From: an uncultured Bacteroidia bacterium
Lineage (GTDB): Bacteria > Bacteroidota > Bacteroidia > NS11-12g > UBA9320
Assembly (NCBI GenBank): GCA_905478335.1
Contig: CAJQIC010000022.1
Location: forward strand, 1 to 64,000
DNA: 64,000 bases
Direction of reading: 5' to 3'
Below are positions 34,332 to 42,952 of the stretch, piece after piece. How positions within the stretch are numbered: position 1 is the stretch's first letter; each line of letters starts with the position of its first letter. The position numbers were made by a program, and so were the translations under genes. The notes under the pieces are model-generated. The model did no database searches, was not told the origin of the DNA, and saw only the letters and a program-made list of their open reading frames with translations.

Positions 34332-35429
34332 ATGAGCACTGCTTTAAAAGACCGCTACAATCTCGACTTCTTTCAATCGTTTGCCATAGCACTAAAAGAA
34401 GTAACGCCTTTGGTAGACACTTCAGGTTTCATTGCCAATATTTTTACCGATCAGTTCAAGGAATACGAATTGAAACAACGCATGTACCATGTAACCACAG
34501 TTTTAAACGGCATGCTATCCAAAGACTTCCACATCGCATGTAATCAAATTGTTCAGATTACAGAGGAATTAAAGCTTCAAGGCGTTGGCGAGAATTTCGA
34601 GTATATGTTCCTACCGGATTATGTAGCCACCTATGGCCTAGATGATTTCGATATGTCTATGGACACACTAGCCAAAACCACTTCATTCACAAGTGCAGAG
34701 TTCGCGGTTCGTCCTTTTATCATTAAATACCCGAAAGAAGCAATGGCTAAAATGTTAGTGTGGTCTTCAAATGACGAATCTAAAATTAGAAGGTTGGCTA
34801 GCGAAGGTTCTCGACCAAGGCTTCCATGGGCAATGGCGCTGCCTCAATTAAAATCCGATCCTTCTCCAGCTATCCCTATCCTAGAAAAACTAAAAACCGA
34901 TAGCGATGAAGTGGTTAGACGAAGTGTTGCCAATCACCTCAATGACATTTGCAAAGACAATCCTGAAGTAGCCAAATCACTTGCGACCAAATGGTACGGA
35001 AGATCAGATGTGATGGACGCACTCATTAAACATGGGGTAAGAACATTGCTGAAACAAGGTGATTCGGAAATCATGACCTTGTTTGGATTAGACGCACATG
35101 GTCTTGACATAGATCATTTTACAGTGGCTACACCAGAAATCAGGATGGGAGAACGTTTACGTTTTTCATTTGATATCAAGAATGAACAAAAATCGCCACG
35201 AACAGTCCGCATTGAATTTGCCATCTATTTGCTTAAAAAAAATGGCAGCCATAGTAAAAAAGTATTTAAGATTAGTGAACGATCCATTCCAAAAAACAAG
35301 GTAAGTATTTCAAAGGGCCATCATTTTAAACCCATAACAACGCGTGTCTATCACCCAGGAAAACACTTTATCTCTGTCATATTGAATGGCACTGAATTTG
35401 CCCGACTACCTTTCGAACTCGACGTCTAA
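34332..35429 (+). CDS. AlkC-type DNA glycosylase with Ig-like domain
   Basis: A 365-residue protein of the AlkC branch of the AlkD/AlkC superfamily, which excises 3-methyladenine and related lesions. Residues 1-240 are HEAT-like helices; the AlkC signatures TSFTSAEFAVRPFIIKYP (about 121-138) and RLASEGSRPRLPWAMALP (about 156-173) are clear. Residues about 255-365 are beta-rich (FDIKNEQKSPRTVRIEFAIYLLKKNGSHSKKVFKI) and correspond to the Ig-like C-terminal domain reported for a subset of AlkC proteins. The start ATG is 14 nt after the small membrane protein gene. It converges on panC with a single base between the stops. Confidence 0.88.
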   Translation: MSTALKDRYNLDFFQSFAIALKEVTPLVDTSGFIANIFTDQFKEYELKQRMYHVTTVLNGMLSKDFHIACNQIVQITEELKLQGVGENFEYMFLPDYVATYGLDDFDMSMDTLAKTTSFTSAEFAVRPFIIKYPKEAMAKMLVWSSNDESKIRRLASEGSRPRLPWAMALPQLKSDPSPAIPILEKLKTDSDEVVRRSVANHLNDICKDNPEVAKSLATKWYGRSDVMDALIKHGVRTLLKQGDSEIMTLFGLDAHGLDIDHFTVATPEIRMGERLRFSFDIKNEQKSPRTVRIEFAIYLLKKNGSHSKKVFKISERSIPKNKVSISKGHHFKPITTRVYHPGKHFISVILNGTEFARLPFELDV

Positions 35430-35430
35430 G

Positions 35431-36291
35431 CTATCGCTCATCTTTGAGCACCATATTATCTAAAAGTCTTACATTGTCGTAACGCACCACGGTAACAACA
35501 GCGATGTACTTCGACTCAGACAAGTCATTCACGCGTTGCATTGTTTCGCCGTCTACACAAACAAAATATTCAACCGTTGCATCATCGATTGAATGCAGAT
35601 ACTTTAACGTGGTTTCAAGGGCCTCATCCAAGGGTTTGAAAAAACAGCGCTCCTTGAACTTTAAAAGTGATTTATATATAAATGCTGCTTTGAGTCTTTT
35701 GTCCTCAGACAAGCGCTCATTTCGGCTACTCATGGCCAAACCATGAGGTTCTCGCACAATAGGACAAACAACTAACTCAGTCTTTATCTTAAAGCTCTTA
35801 ATTAAGTGACCTACAACAACGGCTTGCTGAAAGTCTTTTTGCCCAAAATAGGCCTTGTTCGGCTCGACAATTTCAAAGAATCGTCTAACCACTTTGGCCA
35901 CGCCTTGAAAATGTCCTGGTCTTTGTTTGCCTTCATGAATTAAATCCAGGCCTATTAAATCCAAATCCGTGTTGTCATAATCTTCGCCATACATCTGGTC
36001 AGCTTCTGGATTAAACATAATGTCTACACCCAAAGACTGTAGCATGCCGATGTCTGTTTGTATTGGATTAGGGTAGTTCACTAAATCCAGTTTATCGTCA
36101 AATTGTTTCGGATTAACGAAAATGCTACAGACTACTGTATCATTTTCGGCCTTGGCACGTTCTATTAAAGATAAGTGTCCTTGATGCAAAGCACCCATTG
36201 TTGGAACAAAGCCAATTGTTTGTCCTTGTTTTTTGCGATTTAAAATCGTTGCGTGCAGTAAATCAGGCGATTTGAATATAAACATATACAA
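35431..36291 (-). CDS. panC: Pantothenate synthetase
   Basis: Condenses pantoate with beta-alanine, using ATP, to make pantothenate. The 286-residue protein has the nucleotidyltransferase HIGH-type motif in PTMGALHQGHLSL (near 31-43), FVNPKQFDDKLDL near 58-70, HEGKQRPGHFQGVAKVV near 119-135, and SSRNERLSEDKR with the KMSKS-equivalent near 190. Two starts are possible (36291 and 36285). The product feeds type III pantothenate kinase encoded at 12586; panB and panD are not in this window. Divergent from the glycogen synthase gene, an arrangement known in Bacteroidota. Confidence 0.95.
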   Translation of the reverse strand: MYMFIFKSPDLLHATILNRKKQGQTIGFVPTMGALHQGHLSLIERAKAENDTVVCSIFVNPKQFDDKLDLVNYPNPIQTDIGMLQSLGVDIMFNPEADQMYGEDYDNTDLDLIGLDLIHEGKQRPGHFQGVAKVVRRFFEIVEPNKAYFGQKDFQQAVVVGHLIKSFKIKTELVVCPIVREPHGLAMSSRNERLSEDKRLKAAFIYKSLLKFKERCFFKPLDEALETTLKYLHSIDDATVEYFVCVDGETMQRVNDLSESKYIAVVTVVRYDNVRLLDNMVLKDER

Positions 36292-36346
36292 AAAAAATAC
36301 TTAAGATACAAGTAGAAGAAGACGCAAATTTGCCAATTATAGGGGG

Positions 36347-36354
36347 TATCTTTG
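36347..36354 (+). promoter_or_regulatory. -7 box of the glycogen synthase gene
   Basis: TATCTTTG matches TAnnTTTG, 32 nt before the ATG at 36387. A TTG lies 14 nt upstream, shorter than usual. The nearby palindrome GCAAATTTGC (36324-36333) sits between the two divergent genes. Confidence 0.45.
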
Positions 36355-36386
36355 CAGTCGCATTATAGTAAAAACACAGTTTATTT

Positions 36387-37205
36387 ATGGAAAACAACAG
36401 AAAAAAAGTTTTATTCATTTCTTCAGAAATGAGTCCTTTTTTAGAAAGTAACGCATTGTCTGACATTGCTAGAATGTTGCCACAAGCGGTTCAAGAGCAA
36501 GACAACGAAGTAAGAATTCTGGTTCCCCGATTTGGTGTGATTAATGAAAGAAGAAACCGTTTACATGAAGTGGTTCGTCTTTCAGGCATGAACATCACCA
36601 TTGACGACAACGACAACCCACTTACTATAAAAGTTGCTTCGATACCTAACACGAAGATGCAGGTATACTTTTTAGACAATGAAGACTACTTCCACCGCAA
36701 GAGCGTATATGGTGATGAAGAGCATGAATTCTTTGCTGACAATGACGAAAGAACGATATTCTTCTGTAAAGGTGCGTTAGAGACTGTTAAAAAATTAGGT
36801 TGGTACCCAGACATCATTCATTGCCACGGTTGGATGACTTCTTTGATTCCACTTTACCTAAAGACGATTTACAAAGACGAACCAGTCTTTGAAAATGCCA
36901 AAATAGTCTACAGCGTGTTTGACAACGAATTTCAAGCATCACTTGGAGAAGACTTCTCAAGAAAAGCAAGTTTAAATCACATCCAAGATGACGAAATGAA
37001 GCCATTTGCAAATGCAGATTGCACAAGCATGTACATCGGAGCAATTACGCATGCCGATGCTGTAGTTAAATGCCAAGAGTCATTATCTCCTGAGGTAATT
37101 GACCACTTACAAAATGATAAAACGAAACCGGTTTTAGAACACAGAGGCGATAATATCGCTGAAGAGTACACCGAATTCTATGACACGATATTGTCTCAAA
37201 ATTAA
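36387..37205 (+). CDS. Short glycogen/starch synthase (GT5 domain only)
   Basis: A 272-residue protein equal to the N-terminal GT5 catalytic half of glycogen synthase: KKVLFISSEMSPFLES at residues 6-21, LVPRFG near 44, and the PDIIHCHGWMTSLIPLYLKT motif near 140-159. The second Rossmann domain of full-length GlgA (about 480 residues) is absent. Similar short proteins are conserved in Bacteroidota next to panC and a DUF4270 gene, so this is the normal form in the lineage rather than a truncation. Without the C-terminal domain, true glycogen synthesis is doubtful. The 3' end overlaps the DUF4270 gene by 26 nt. Confidence 0.85.
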   Translation: MENNRKKVLFISSEMSPFLESNALSDIARMLPQAVQEQDNEVRILVPRFGVINERRNRLHEVVRLSGMNITIDDNDNPLTIKVASIPNTKMQVYFLDNEDYFHRKSVYGDEEHEFFADNDERTIFFCKGALETVKKLGWYPDIIHCHGWMTSLIPLYLKTIYKDEPVFENAKIVYSVFDNEFQASLGEDFSRKASLNHIQDDEMKPFANADCTSMYIGAITHADAVVKCQESLSPEVIDHLQNDKTKPVLEHRGDNIAEEYTEFYDTILSQN

Positions 37206-38562
37206 CTATAAGGCTGTCCAAAGGGCAGCCTTATTAGTAACCACTCTTTCCGTATCCTTTTTCTCCTGTAAAAAAGCAACTGACGAAATCGGGGTAGACT
37301 TTATATCTAAAGGAAATCAGTATGGAAGTCTTGTCGTCGATTCTTTTGACATAAAGGCGTATACTGTGCGCGAAGACTCGCTCAAAATCGATTCTTTAAC
37401 TTCTAATTTGCTTGGTGGAATAAATGACGGTGCATTTGGCACTAGCGTAGCCAGTTTATATACCCAGGTTTTACTGCGCGAAATCAATGTTGATTTTGGC
37501 ACAAACCCAACTATCGACTCTGTGATACTGTCATTAGCTCGGGATTTAAACGTGCCTTCCTATGGTCATGAGAACTCGACATTGGATATCGACCTTTTCC
37601 GAATGGATGAGATCATTGACAAAGACAAAAAATACTATTCCAACTATATACCTGCCGTTGGCAACCAAATAGGTTCATGGACAGGGAAAATAAATGCCAC
37701 TGATACCGCATGGTTTGAGGAAGATGGAAATCTTAAATACCAAACCAACACCTTACGTATTCCACTTAACAATGCATTTGGTGAAGACTTTTTCACCAAT
37801 GGCCAGTTTGGAAGTAACGAAGTGTTCCTGAACTATTTGAATGGCATTGCACTTATCCCAAACCCGTCAAATTTGAGTACCGACCAGGGAGCAATAATTG
37901 CTATTGACAAGTATTCAGACGAATCAAAACTTATCATTTATTACAATGGAGGTTTGAGAAAAGAGTTTGAAATCAACCCTGAATCTCAAAACATTTCAAC
38001 GTATTCTTTAAGCAACACACCTTCTTCTATTACGACGCAGTTCGACAATCCAGGTACACACTATACAGAAACATACGTGCAGAGTATGGGTGGCTGTAAA
38101 ACGCGTATCGAGATATCAAATTTACTTAAGCTAGTAGACAATGGAGAAGGGATTGTTGTTAATGAAGCCAAATTGACCTTCAACGTTCAGGATAATTCAA
38201 CTTCAGATGCCTATGCTGCGCCTTCGAGAATGTTATTACTTCAACCTTCTGAACAAGATGGCACAAATGCCTTTATTCAAGATTTAGTTGATGTATTGTT
38301 TCCAAGGTCACAGTCGTGGGTTGGATTTACAAGTTATGGTGGAGGGTATAATGCCACAGACAAGAGCTATAGTTTTGGCGTAACACGACATCTTCAACTA
38401 TTGCTTGACAACTATATCAATAGTGGAGAAGACAACAACAGAGGCTTTTATTTGATCATTCCTTCAGACAACCCAATTACGCCAAGTAGGGTTATCTTGA
38501 ATACCGACAATAGTGGTTCAATCAAAAATATCCAGTTAAAAGTAACGTACACCAAACTTTAA
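37180..38562 (+). CDS. DUF4270 family lipoprotein
   Basis: A 460-residue predicted lipoprotein. The signal peptide ends with the lipobox SFFSC (Cys30), followed by KKATDEIGVDFI. The family hallmark FDIKAYTVREDSLKIDSLTSNLLGGINDGAFGTSVASLYTQVLL spans about residues 52-96, and the chain is otherwise beta-rich to a typical C-terminal strand IQLKVTYTKL. The ATG at 37180 lies inside the previous gene, overlapping it by 26 nt. DUF4270 proteins are found beside the short glycogen synthase in many Bacteroidota; their function is not known. Confidence 0.88.
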   Translation: MTRYCLKINYKAVQRAALLVTTLSVSFFSCKKATDEIGVDFISKGNQYGSLVVDSFDIKAYTVREDSLKIDSLTSNLLGGINDGAFGTSVASLYTQVLLREINVDFGTNPTIDSVILSLARDLNVPSYGHENSTLDIDLFRMDEIIDKDKKYYSNYIPAVGNQIGSWTGKINATDTAWFEEDGNLKYQTNTLRIPLNNAFGEDFFTNGQFGSNEVFLNYLNGIALIPNPSNLSTDQGAIIAIDKYSDESKLIIYYNGGLRKEFEINPESQNISTYSLSNTPSSITTQFDNPGTHYTETYVQSMGGCKTRIEISNLLKLVDNGEGIVVNEAKLTFNVQDNSTSDAYAAPSRMLLLQPSEQDGTNAFIQDLVDVLFPRSQSWVGFTSYGGGYNATDKSYSFGVTRHLQLLLDNYINSGEDNNRGFYLIIPSDNPITPSRVILNTDNSGSIKNIQLKVTYTKL

Positions 38563-38600
38563 TTAAATCTTGGTGTTTTATTTGCAAAAAGAAAAGAGTC

Positions 38601-39461
38601 TTGACTGATATACCTAAATACAAATTAGCAAGTCGACAATGGAAGAATAAAAAAACCATTATCGATGTAAAAGGGTGTCAAATTGGTGGTGACGATTTGT
38701 TTCTTATTGCTGGCCCATGTGCCGTTGAATCAGAAGTACAAATTGACAAAATTGCTGCCTACATTAGCCAACGCGGGATTCGATTTATCCGAGGAGGTGC
38801 TTTTAAACCACGAACGTCACCCTACAGTTTTCAAGGTTTAAAAGAAACAGGCTTATCCCTTTTACAACAAGTATCTAACACATATAACTTAGGCATCATT
38901 ACAGAAGTGATGGATTTAAGTTTGCTTGATACCGTATACCCATATACTGATATCATTCAGATAGGTTCGCGTAATATGAAAAATTACCATTTCTTAAAGG
39001 AGATAGGTAGAACAGACAAACCCATTATGCTGAAACGTGGTATGGATGCCACTATGGAAGAATGGCTATTGGCTGCTGAGTACATTTTGTTGGGCGGAAA
39101 CGAGAACGTAATCCTTTGTGAACGTGGTATTAGGACCTTTGATACAAGCAACAGAAACACGCTTGACATTGCAGGTATCGCTTTGGCCAAACAACTTTCT
39201 CACCTTCCAGTTATATCTGACCCAAGTCAGGCAACGGGCAATAGAGAACTGATCAAACCAGCAAGTTTAGCGTCTATAGCAGCTGGGGCAGATGGCCTTA
39301 TGATTGAAGTGCATAACGACCCTAAAAAAGCATTATCCGATGGACCACAATCCCTGTATCTTGATCAATTAGGCGACATGCTACCTGATTTTGCTAAAGT
39401 GGCTAACGCCGTTGGAAAGACCTGCTCTTGGTCCAATAAACCTGAAATCGTAAACGTTTAG
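38601..39461 (+). CDS. aroF: 3-deoxy-7-phosphoheptulonate synthase (DAHP synthase)
   Basis: Condenses phosphoenolpyruvate and erythrose 4-phosphate in the first step of the shikimate pathway. The 286-residue protein is the type I-beta (KDOPS-like) form without a regulatory domain. Visible are AGPCAVESEVQI near residue 37, IRGGAFKPRTSPYSFQGL near 64-81 (KPRTS loop), IIQIGSRNMKNYHFLKEI near 118, KPIMLKRGM near 140 and VISDPSQATG near 198. The frame begins with TTG at 38601; no ATG lies before the conserved part. Its product is later handled by aroE, encoded at 2892. Confidence 0.9.
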   Translation: MTDIPKYKLASRQWKNKKTIIDVKGCQIGGDDLFLIAGPCAVESEVQIDKIAAYISQRGIRFIRGGAFKPRTSPYSFQGLKETGLSLLQQVSNTYNLGIITEVMDLSLLDTVYPYTDIIQIGSRNMKNYHFLKEIGRTDKPIMLKRGMDATMEEWLLAAEYILLGGNENVILCERGIRTFDTSNRNTLDIAGIALAKQLSHLPVISDPSQATGNRELIKPASLASIAAGADGLMIEVHNDPKKALSDGPQSLYLDQLGDMLPDFAKVANAVGKTCSWSNKPEIVNV

Positions 39462-39513
39462 GAAACTTAACGTTTTTAGAAAATTTTCGATTTCCTTTGC
39501 AAAAAATTTAAAC

Positions 39514-40521
39514 ATGATAATAGCCTTAGTCGGAGCAACCGGGATGGTTGGTTCTGAAATGATTCGCGTACTTGAAGAAAGTACATTACCTATTACCTCT
39601 TTTGTACCTGTAGCCAGTGCGAAGTCTATTGGTAAACAGGTCGAGTTTAAAGGCAAATCGCACACATGTATTGGTTTAGATGACGCAATACAAGTAAGGC
39701 CCGATATCGCTTTATTTTCTGCTGGAGGTCATGTGTCTCTCGAATGGGCGCCAAAATTTGCGGCTATAGGCACATACGTTATAGACAATTCTTCAGCTTG
39801 GCGGATGGATGAAAATACGCCGTTAGTCGTTCCTGAAATTAACGCTTCAGATCTTACTTCTAACGACAGAATAATTGCCAACCCAAATTGCAGCACAATT
39901 CAGCTCGTTATGGCTTTAAAACCAATCCATGACAGATATGGAATAGACAGACTGATTATAAGCACGTATCAATCGGTTTCAGGTACAGGTTACAAAGCGG
40001 TAAACCAATTAAATGGTGAACGGACTGGCAATGTAGAAGATAAGGCGTACCCGCATCAAATTGACAAAAACTGCATTCCGCATTGTGATGATTTCCTTGA
40101 TAGTGGGTACACAAAAGAGGAAATGAAGATGGTTAATGAAACCAAAAAGATACTTGGAGACCAAAGCCTGAGAATAACAGCAACTGCCGTACGTGTTCCT
40201 GTTGACGGAGGCCATTCTGAATCGGTGAATGCGCAATTAAAAAAACCATTTGTTTTGGAAGAACTCATCGAAACAATTTCAGAAATGGACGGTGTGGTCA
40301 TTCAAAATGATGTTAAAAATAACCAGTACCCAATGCCGTTAATGGCAAAAGGTAAAAACGACGTATTTGTTGGCCGAATTCGCAAAGACGATAGTGCCGA
40401 AAACACAGTAAACCTTTGGATTGTTGCTGACAATTTACGCAAGGGTGCTGCTACAAATGCCGTACAAATTGCAGAATACATCACTGCAAATAATTTAATT
40501 CAAAAAGAAACAACTGTTTAA
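39514..40521 (+). CDS. asd: Aspartate-semialdehyde dehydrogenase
   Basis: Reduces aspartyl phosphate to aspartate semialdehyde with NADPH, the branch point to lysine, diaminopimelate, threonine and methionine. The 335-residue protein has the nucleotide loop GATGMVGSEM (residues 7-16), SAGGHVSLEWAP near 69-80, the catalytic Cys126 in IANPNCSTIQ, and VPVDGGHSESV near 228-238 with the catalytic His. It starts 52 nt after the DAHP synthase gene and ends 9 nt before the PaaE-like gene. Confidence 0.95.
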   Translation: MIIALVGATGMVGSEMIRVLEESTLPITSFVPVASAKSIGKQVEFKGKSHTCIGLDDAIQVRPDIALFSAGGHVSLEWAPKFAAIGTYVIDNSSAWRMDENTPLVVPEINASDLTSNDRIIANPNCSTIQLVMALKPIHDRYGIDRLIISTYQSVSGTGYKAVNQLNGERTGNVEDKAYPHQIDKNCIPHCDDFLDSGYTKEEMKMVNETKKILGDQSLRITATAVRVPVDGGHSESVNAQLKKPFVLEELIETISEMDGVVIQNDVKNNQYPMPLMAKGKNDVFVGRIRKDDSAENTVNLWIVADNLRKGAATNAVQIAEYITANNLIQKETTV

Positions 40522-40530
40522 TAGCTCATT

Positions 40531-41610
40531 ATGCCTAACGGATTTTACAAGCTCAAAGTCGACAAAATCACCAGAGAAACGCCGGAAGCAGTAAGCATAC
40601 GTTTACTTGTTCCTCCTCCTTTAAAAGGGATGTTCAGTTATAAAGCTGGTCAATATCTTACACTACATTCGATGATTAATGGAGAAGACGTAAGACGGTC
40701 TTACTCTGTTTGTAGCAGTCCTTACGAAGACGAAATGCCAACAGTTGCAGTGAAGCAGGTGTTAGATGGACGAATGAGTACATTCCTAAACACACAATTG
40801 CAAGAAGGCCAACTTATTGATGCTATGCCACCAATGGGAAACTTCATGGTTGTACCTGAAGCTTCAAGGTCAAACCATTACGTGTTGTTTGGCGGTGGTA
40901 GTGGTATTACACCATTAATATCGATTGCAAAAACCGTTTTAGGACAAGAACCAAATAGTCGTGTATCGTTGATATATGCAAACAAAGACGAAAGCAGCAT
41001 TATATTCAAAGACGATATTCTTCAAATGACTGAAGCGCACAACGATAGATTTAACATTGTTCATATTCTAGACAACCCAGGAGACAACTGGGATGGATTG
41101 TCTGGCATGCTGAATAGCATGAAGGTTACCCAACTGGTTAACAAACTCACTGGAAACACACCGGGGAAAGCAGATTATTTCATATGTGGTCCAACTGGAT
41201 TGATGAAATTGGTTGAATCAACGCTTGAAAGCATCCACGTAGCGCCAAACCATATACATTTAGAATACTTTACAGCCATTGCTAAAGACGATGCCTCAAC
41301 GACCAAGGAAGATACAGACGAGGTTGATGAAGGTGGAGACAAGCAAGTAAAAATTGACGTTTATGGAGACGAACAAACCATTACGGTATCTCCAGACAAG
41401 ACCATATTAGAGGCGGCTCAAGATGAAGGAATGGATCCTCCATATTCTTGCACAGTTGGCGTTTGCACTACATGTAGAGCAAAAGTATTAAGCGGAAAAG
41501 TCCGAATGGATGAACGAGAAGGATTGAGTGATGCTGAGATTGAAGAAGGATTTGTCTTGACTTGTCAAGCGCATCCTGTCAGTAATCATGTCGAGTTGAG
41601 CTACGAGTAA
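40531..41610 (+). CDS. PaaE-like flavodoxin/ferredoxin reductase with 2Fe-2S domain
   Basis: A 359-residue electron-transfer flavoprotein with three domains: FAD binding (RRSYSVCSSP near 54-63), NAD(P)H binding (FGGGSGITPLISI near 113-125, ICGPTGLM near 213-220) and a C-terminal plant-type [2Fe-2S] ferredoxin domain (CTVGVCTTC near 308-316 and a later Cys in LTCQAH). The layout is that of PaaE, the reductase of phenylacetyl-CoA epoxidase, but no other paa gene is present, so it probably serves another oxygenase or desaturase. An acidic linker (TTKEDTDEVDEGGDKQ) joins the last two domains. Confidence 0.9.
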   Translation: MPNGFYKLKVDKITRETPEAVSIRLLVPPPLKGMFSYKAGQYLTLHSMINGEDVRRSYSVCSSPYEDEMPTVAVKQVLDGRMSTFLNTQLQEGQLIDAMPPMGNFMVVPEASRSNHYVLFGGGSGITPLISIAKTVLGQEPNSRVSLIYANKDESSIIFKDDILQMTEAHNDRFNIVHILDNPGDNWDGLSGMLNSMKVTQLVNKLTGNTPGKADYFICGPTGLMKLVESTLESIHVAPNHIHLEYFTAIAKDDASTTKEDTDEVDEGGDKQVKIDVYGDEQTITVSPDKTILEAAQDEGMDPPYSCTVGVCTTCRAKVLSGKVRMDEREGLSDAEIEEGFVLTCQAHPVSNHVELSYE

Positions 41611-42117
41611 CTAGCTCACACGCTTGGAGATTAAGGTCTCCCAACCTTCTTCTACTTTTTTGATAGACAAACCTTCATCGTAATAGATTCCGTTGTCTAT
41701 TTTAGGTACTTTGTAGTCTTCAAAACCTTGCTCCCTTAAATAGTTACGCAACTCTCCGATTTGATCGAAGACCATTGTTTCTTTTCTCATGAGCGACACA
41801 ACCTCCTTTTTAACCGGTTCTACTTTCTCAGTTGGTTGAACCATGGCCTGAAGGGTGTCTCCCTTTTTATAGTTAAGCAACATCGACTTCACTTCTTCCA
41901 AGTAATCATCATCGATGTTTGCAGGTACTGCTAGTGTAATCACTTTTTTCTCATTCTTGTTTAACCAAAACTGAGATCGGCAACTAGAACTGCAGAAACG
42001 GGCATTTTTCCTATTCGCTAAGAAAGCTGCATTACAATTCTCACACACCAATTCTGTGGATTTATGATTGGTACGAAACCCTTTTGTTGTCCGAAACATT
42101 CCTAACTCTAGCTGCAT
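41611..42117 (-). CDS. Zinc-finger protein of unknown function
   Basis: A protein of about 168 residues. A four-Cys zinc finger, CENC-x13-CSSSC (about residues 25-46), precedes a Lys-rich helix. The rest is mostly helical with a Pro/Lys-rich hinge (VQPTEKVEPVKKE) and a C-terminal segment FEDYKVPKIDNGIYYDEGL. The finger resembles the short treble-clef fingers seen in many bacterial DNA or RNA binding proteins. The ATG at 42117 is preferred; a longer frame from TTG at 42141 or a shorter one from 42099 are possible. It converges on the PaaE-like gene with no intervening bases. Confidence 0.65.
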   Translation of the reverse strand: MQLELGMFRTTKGFRTNHKSTELVCENCNAAFLANRKNARFCSSSCRSQFWLNKNEKKVITLAVPANIDDDYLEEVKSMLLNYKKGDTLQAMVQPTEKVEPVKKEVVSLMRKETMVFDQIGELRNYLREQGFEDYKVPKIDNGIYYDEGLSIKKVEEGWETLISKRVS

Positions 42118-42233
42118 CTTAACGTTTATTTGATGCAACAAATTTGGCGAATAAAGCCCGAAAAAGCAGGTTTACCTTCCCACACTGTACACTAATGCGG
42201 ACATAGACAACTACTTGATTAAGAAAATATTAA

Positions 42234-42920
42234 CTAGACTTTGGCCAAAATGCTTTCAAACATTGCGCGGCCGTGGGTATTGAACAGTTTTTCACTAGCA
42301 GCACGTTCTGGATGAGGCATCATACCAAAAACATTTCTGGTATGGTTTGTAATCCCTGCAATATTGCTAACAGAGCCATTCGGGTTAGAAGCCTTATCTA
42401 CGTTACCGTTTTCATCGCTGTAGTAAAACAATATTTGATCATTATCAATTAATTGTTGAACCGTTTCACTATCGGCATAATATCTGCCCTCAGCATGTGC
42501 AATAGGTATTTTAACTACTTCGTCCTTAGATAAGTTAGCCGTTATTAAGCTGTTTGATGTGGCTGTCTTTAAGTGAACGTTCTCACAAACGAAAAGCTGA
42601 TTCTCGTTTCTTAACAAGGCCCCGTCTAACAAACCTGACTCACATAAAATTTGGAAGCCATTACAGATTCCCATTACATAGCCTCCGTTATTCGCGTGTT
42701 CTACAACAGCAGCCATAATTGGACTCAATTTAGCTATTGCACCACTACGCAAATAATCTCCAAAAGAAAATCCGCCAGGAATGAAAATAAACTCGCATCC
42801 CTTTAAATCGGTGTTTTTATGCCACAGTTGCTCAACAGATTGACCACTGATTTCTTCTAAAACATGAATTAAGTCATGATCACAATTTGATCCAGGAAAT
42901 ACTACAACTCCAAATTTCAT
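42234..42920 (-). CDS. purQ: Phosphoribosylformylglycinamidine synthase subunit PurQ
   Basis: The glutaminase subunit that supplies ammonia to PurL in purine synthesis. The 228-residue class I amidotransferase has PGSNCDHD at the N-terminus, the oxyanion and nucleophile regions FIPGGFSFGDYLRSGA and GICNGFQIL (Cys86), and the C-terminal His-Glu pair in GMMPHPERAA. Its partner purL lies 16 kb away at 59102, so the two are separately transcribed; the third subunit purS is not in the window. A -7 box lies 4 nt before the start codon. Confidence 0.95.
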   Translation of the reverse strand: MKFGVVVFPGSNCDHDLIHVLEEISGQSVEQLWHKNTDLKGCEFIFIPGGFSFGDYLRSGAIAKLSPIMAAVVEHANNGGYVMGICNGFQILCESGLLDGALLRNENQLFVCENVHLKTATSNSLITANLSKDEVVKIPIAHAEGRYYADSETVQQLIDNDQILFYYSDENGNVDKASNPNGSVSNIAGITNHTRNVFGMMPHPERAASEKLFNTHGRAMFESILAKV

Positions 42921-42924
42921 AGGG

Positions 42925-42932
42925 CAAAATTA
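42925..42932 (-). promoter_or_regulatory. -7 box of purQ
   Basis: TAATTTTG matches TAnnTTTG and is separated from the ATG by exactly four bases (CCCT). No TTG at the normal spacing; a TTG 25 nt upstream is rather far. Confidence 0.5.
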
Positions 42933-42952
42933 CAACTCAACCAATACCGAAC

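Noticed and set aside
40531-41610. Phenylacetate degradation gene cluster around the PaaE-like reductase
   Set aside because: No paaA-D, paaK or other paa genes are nearby; the reductase is therefore described only as PaaE-like.
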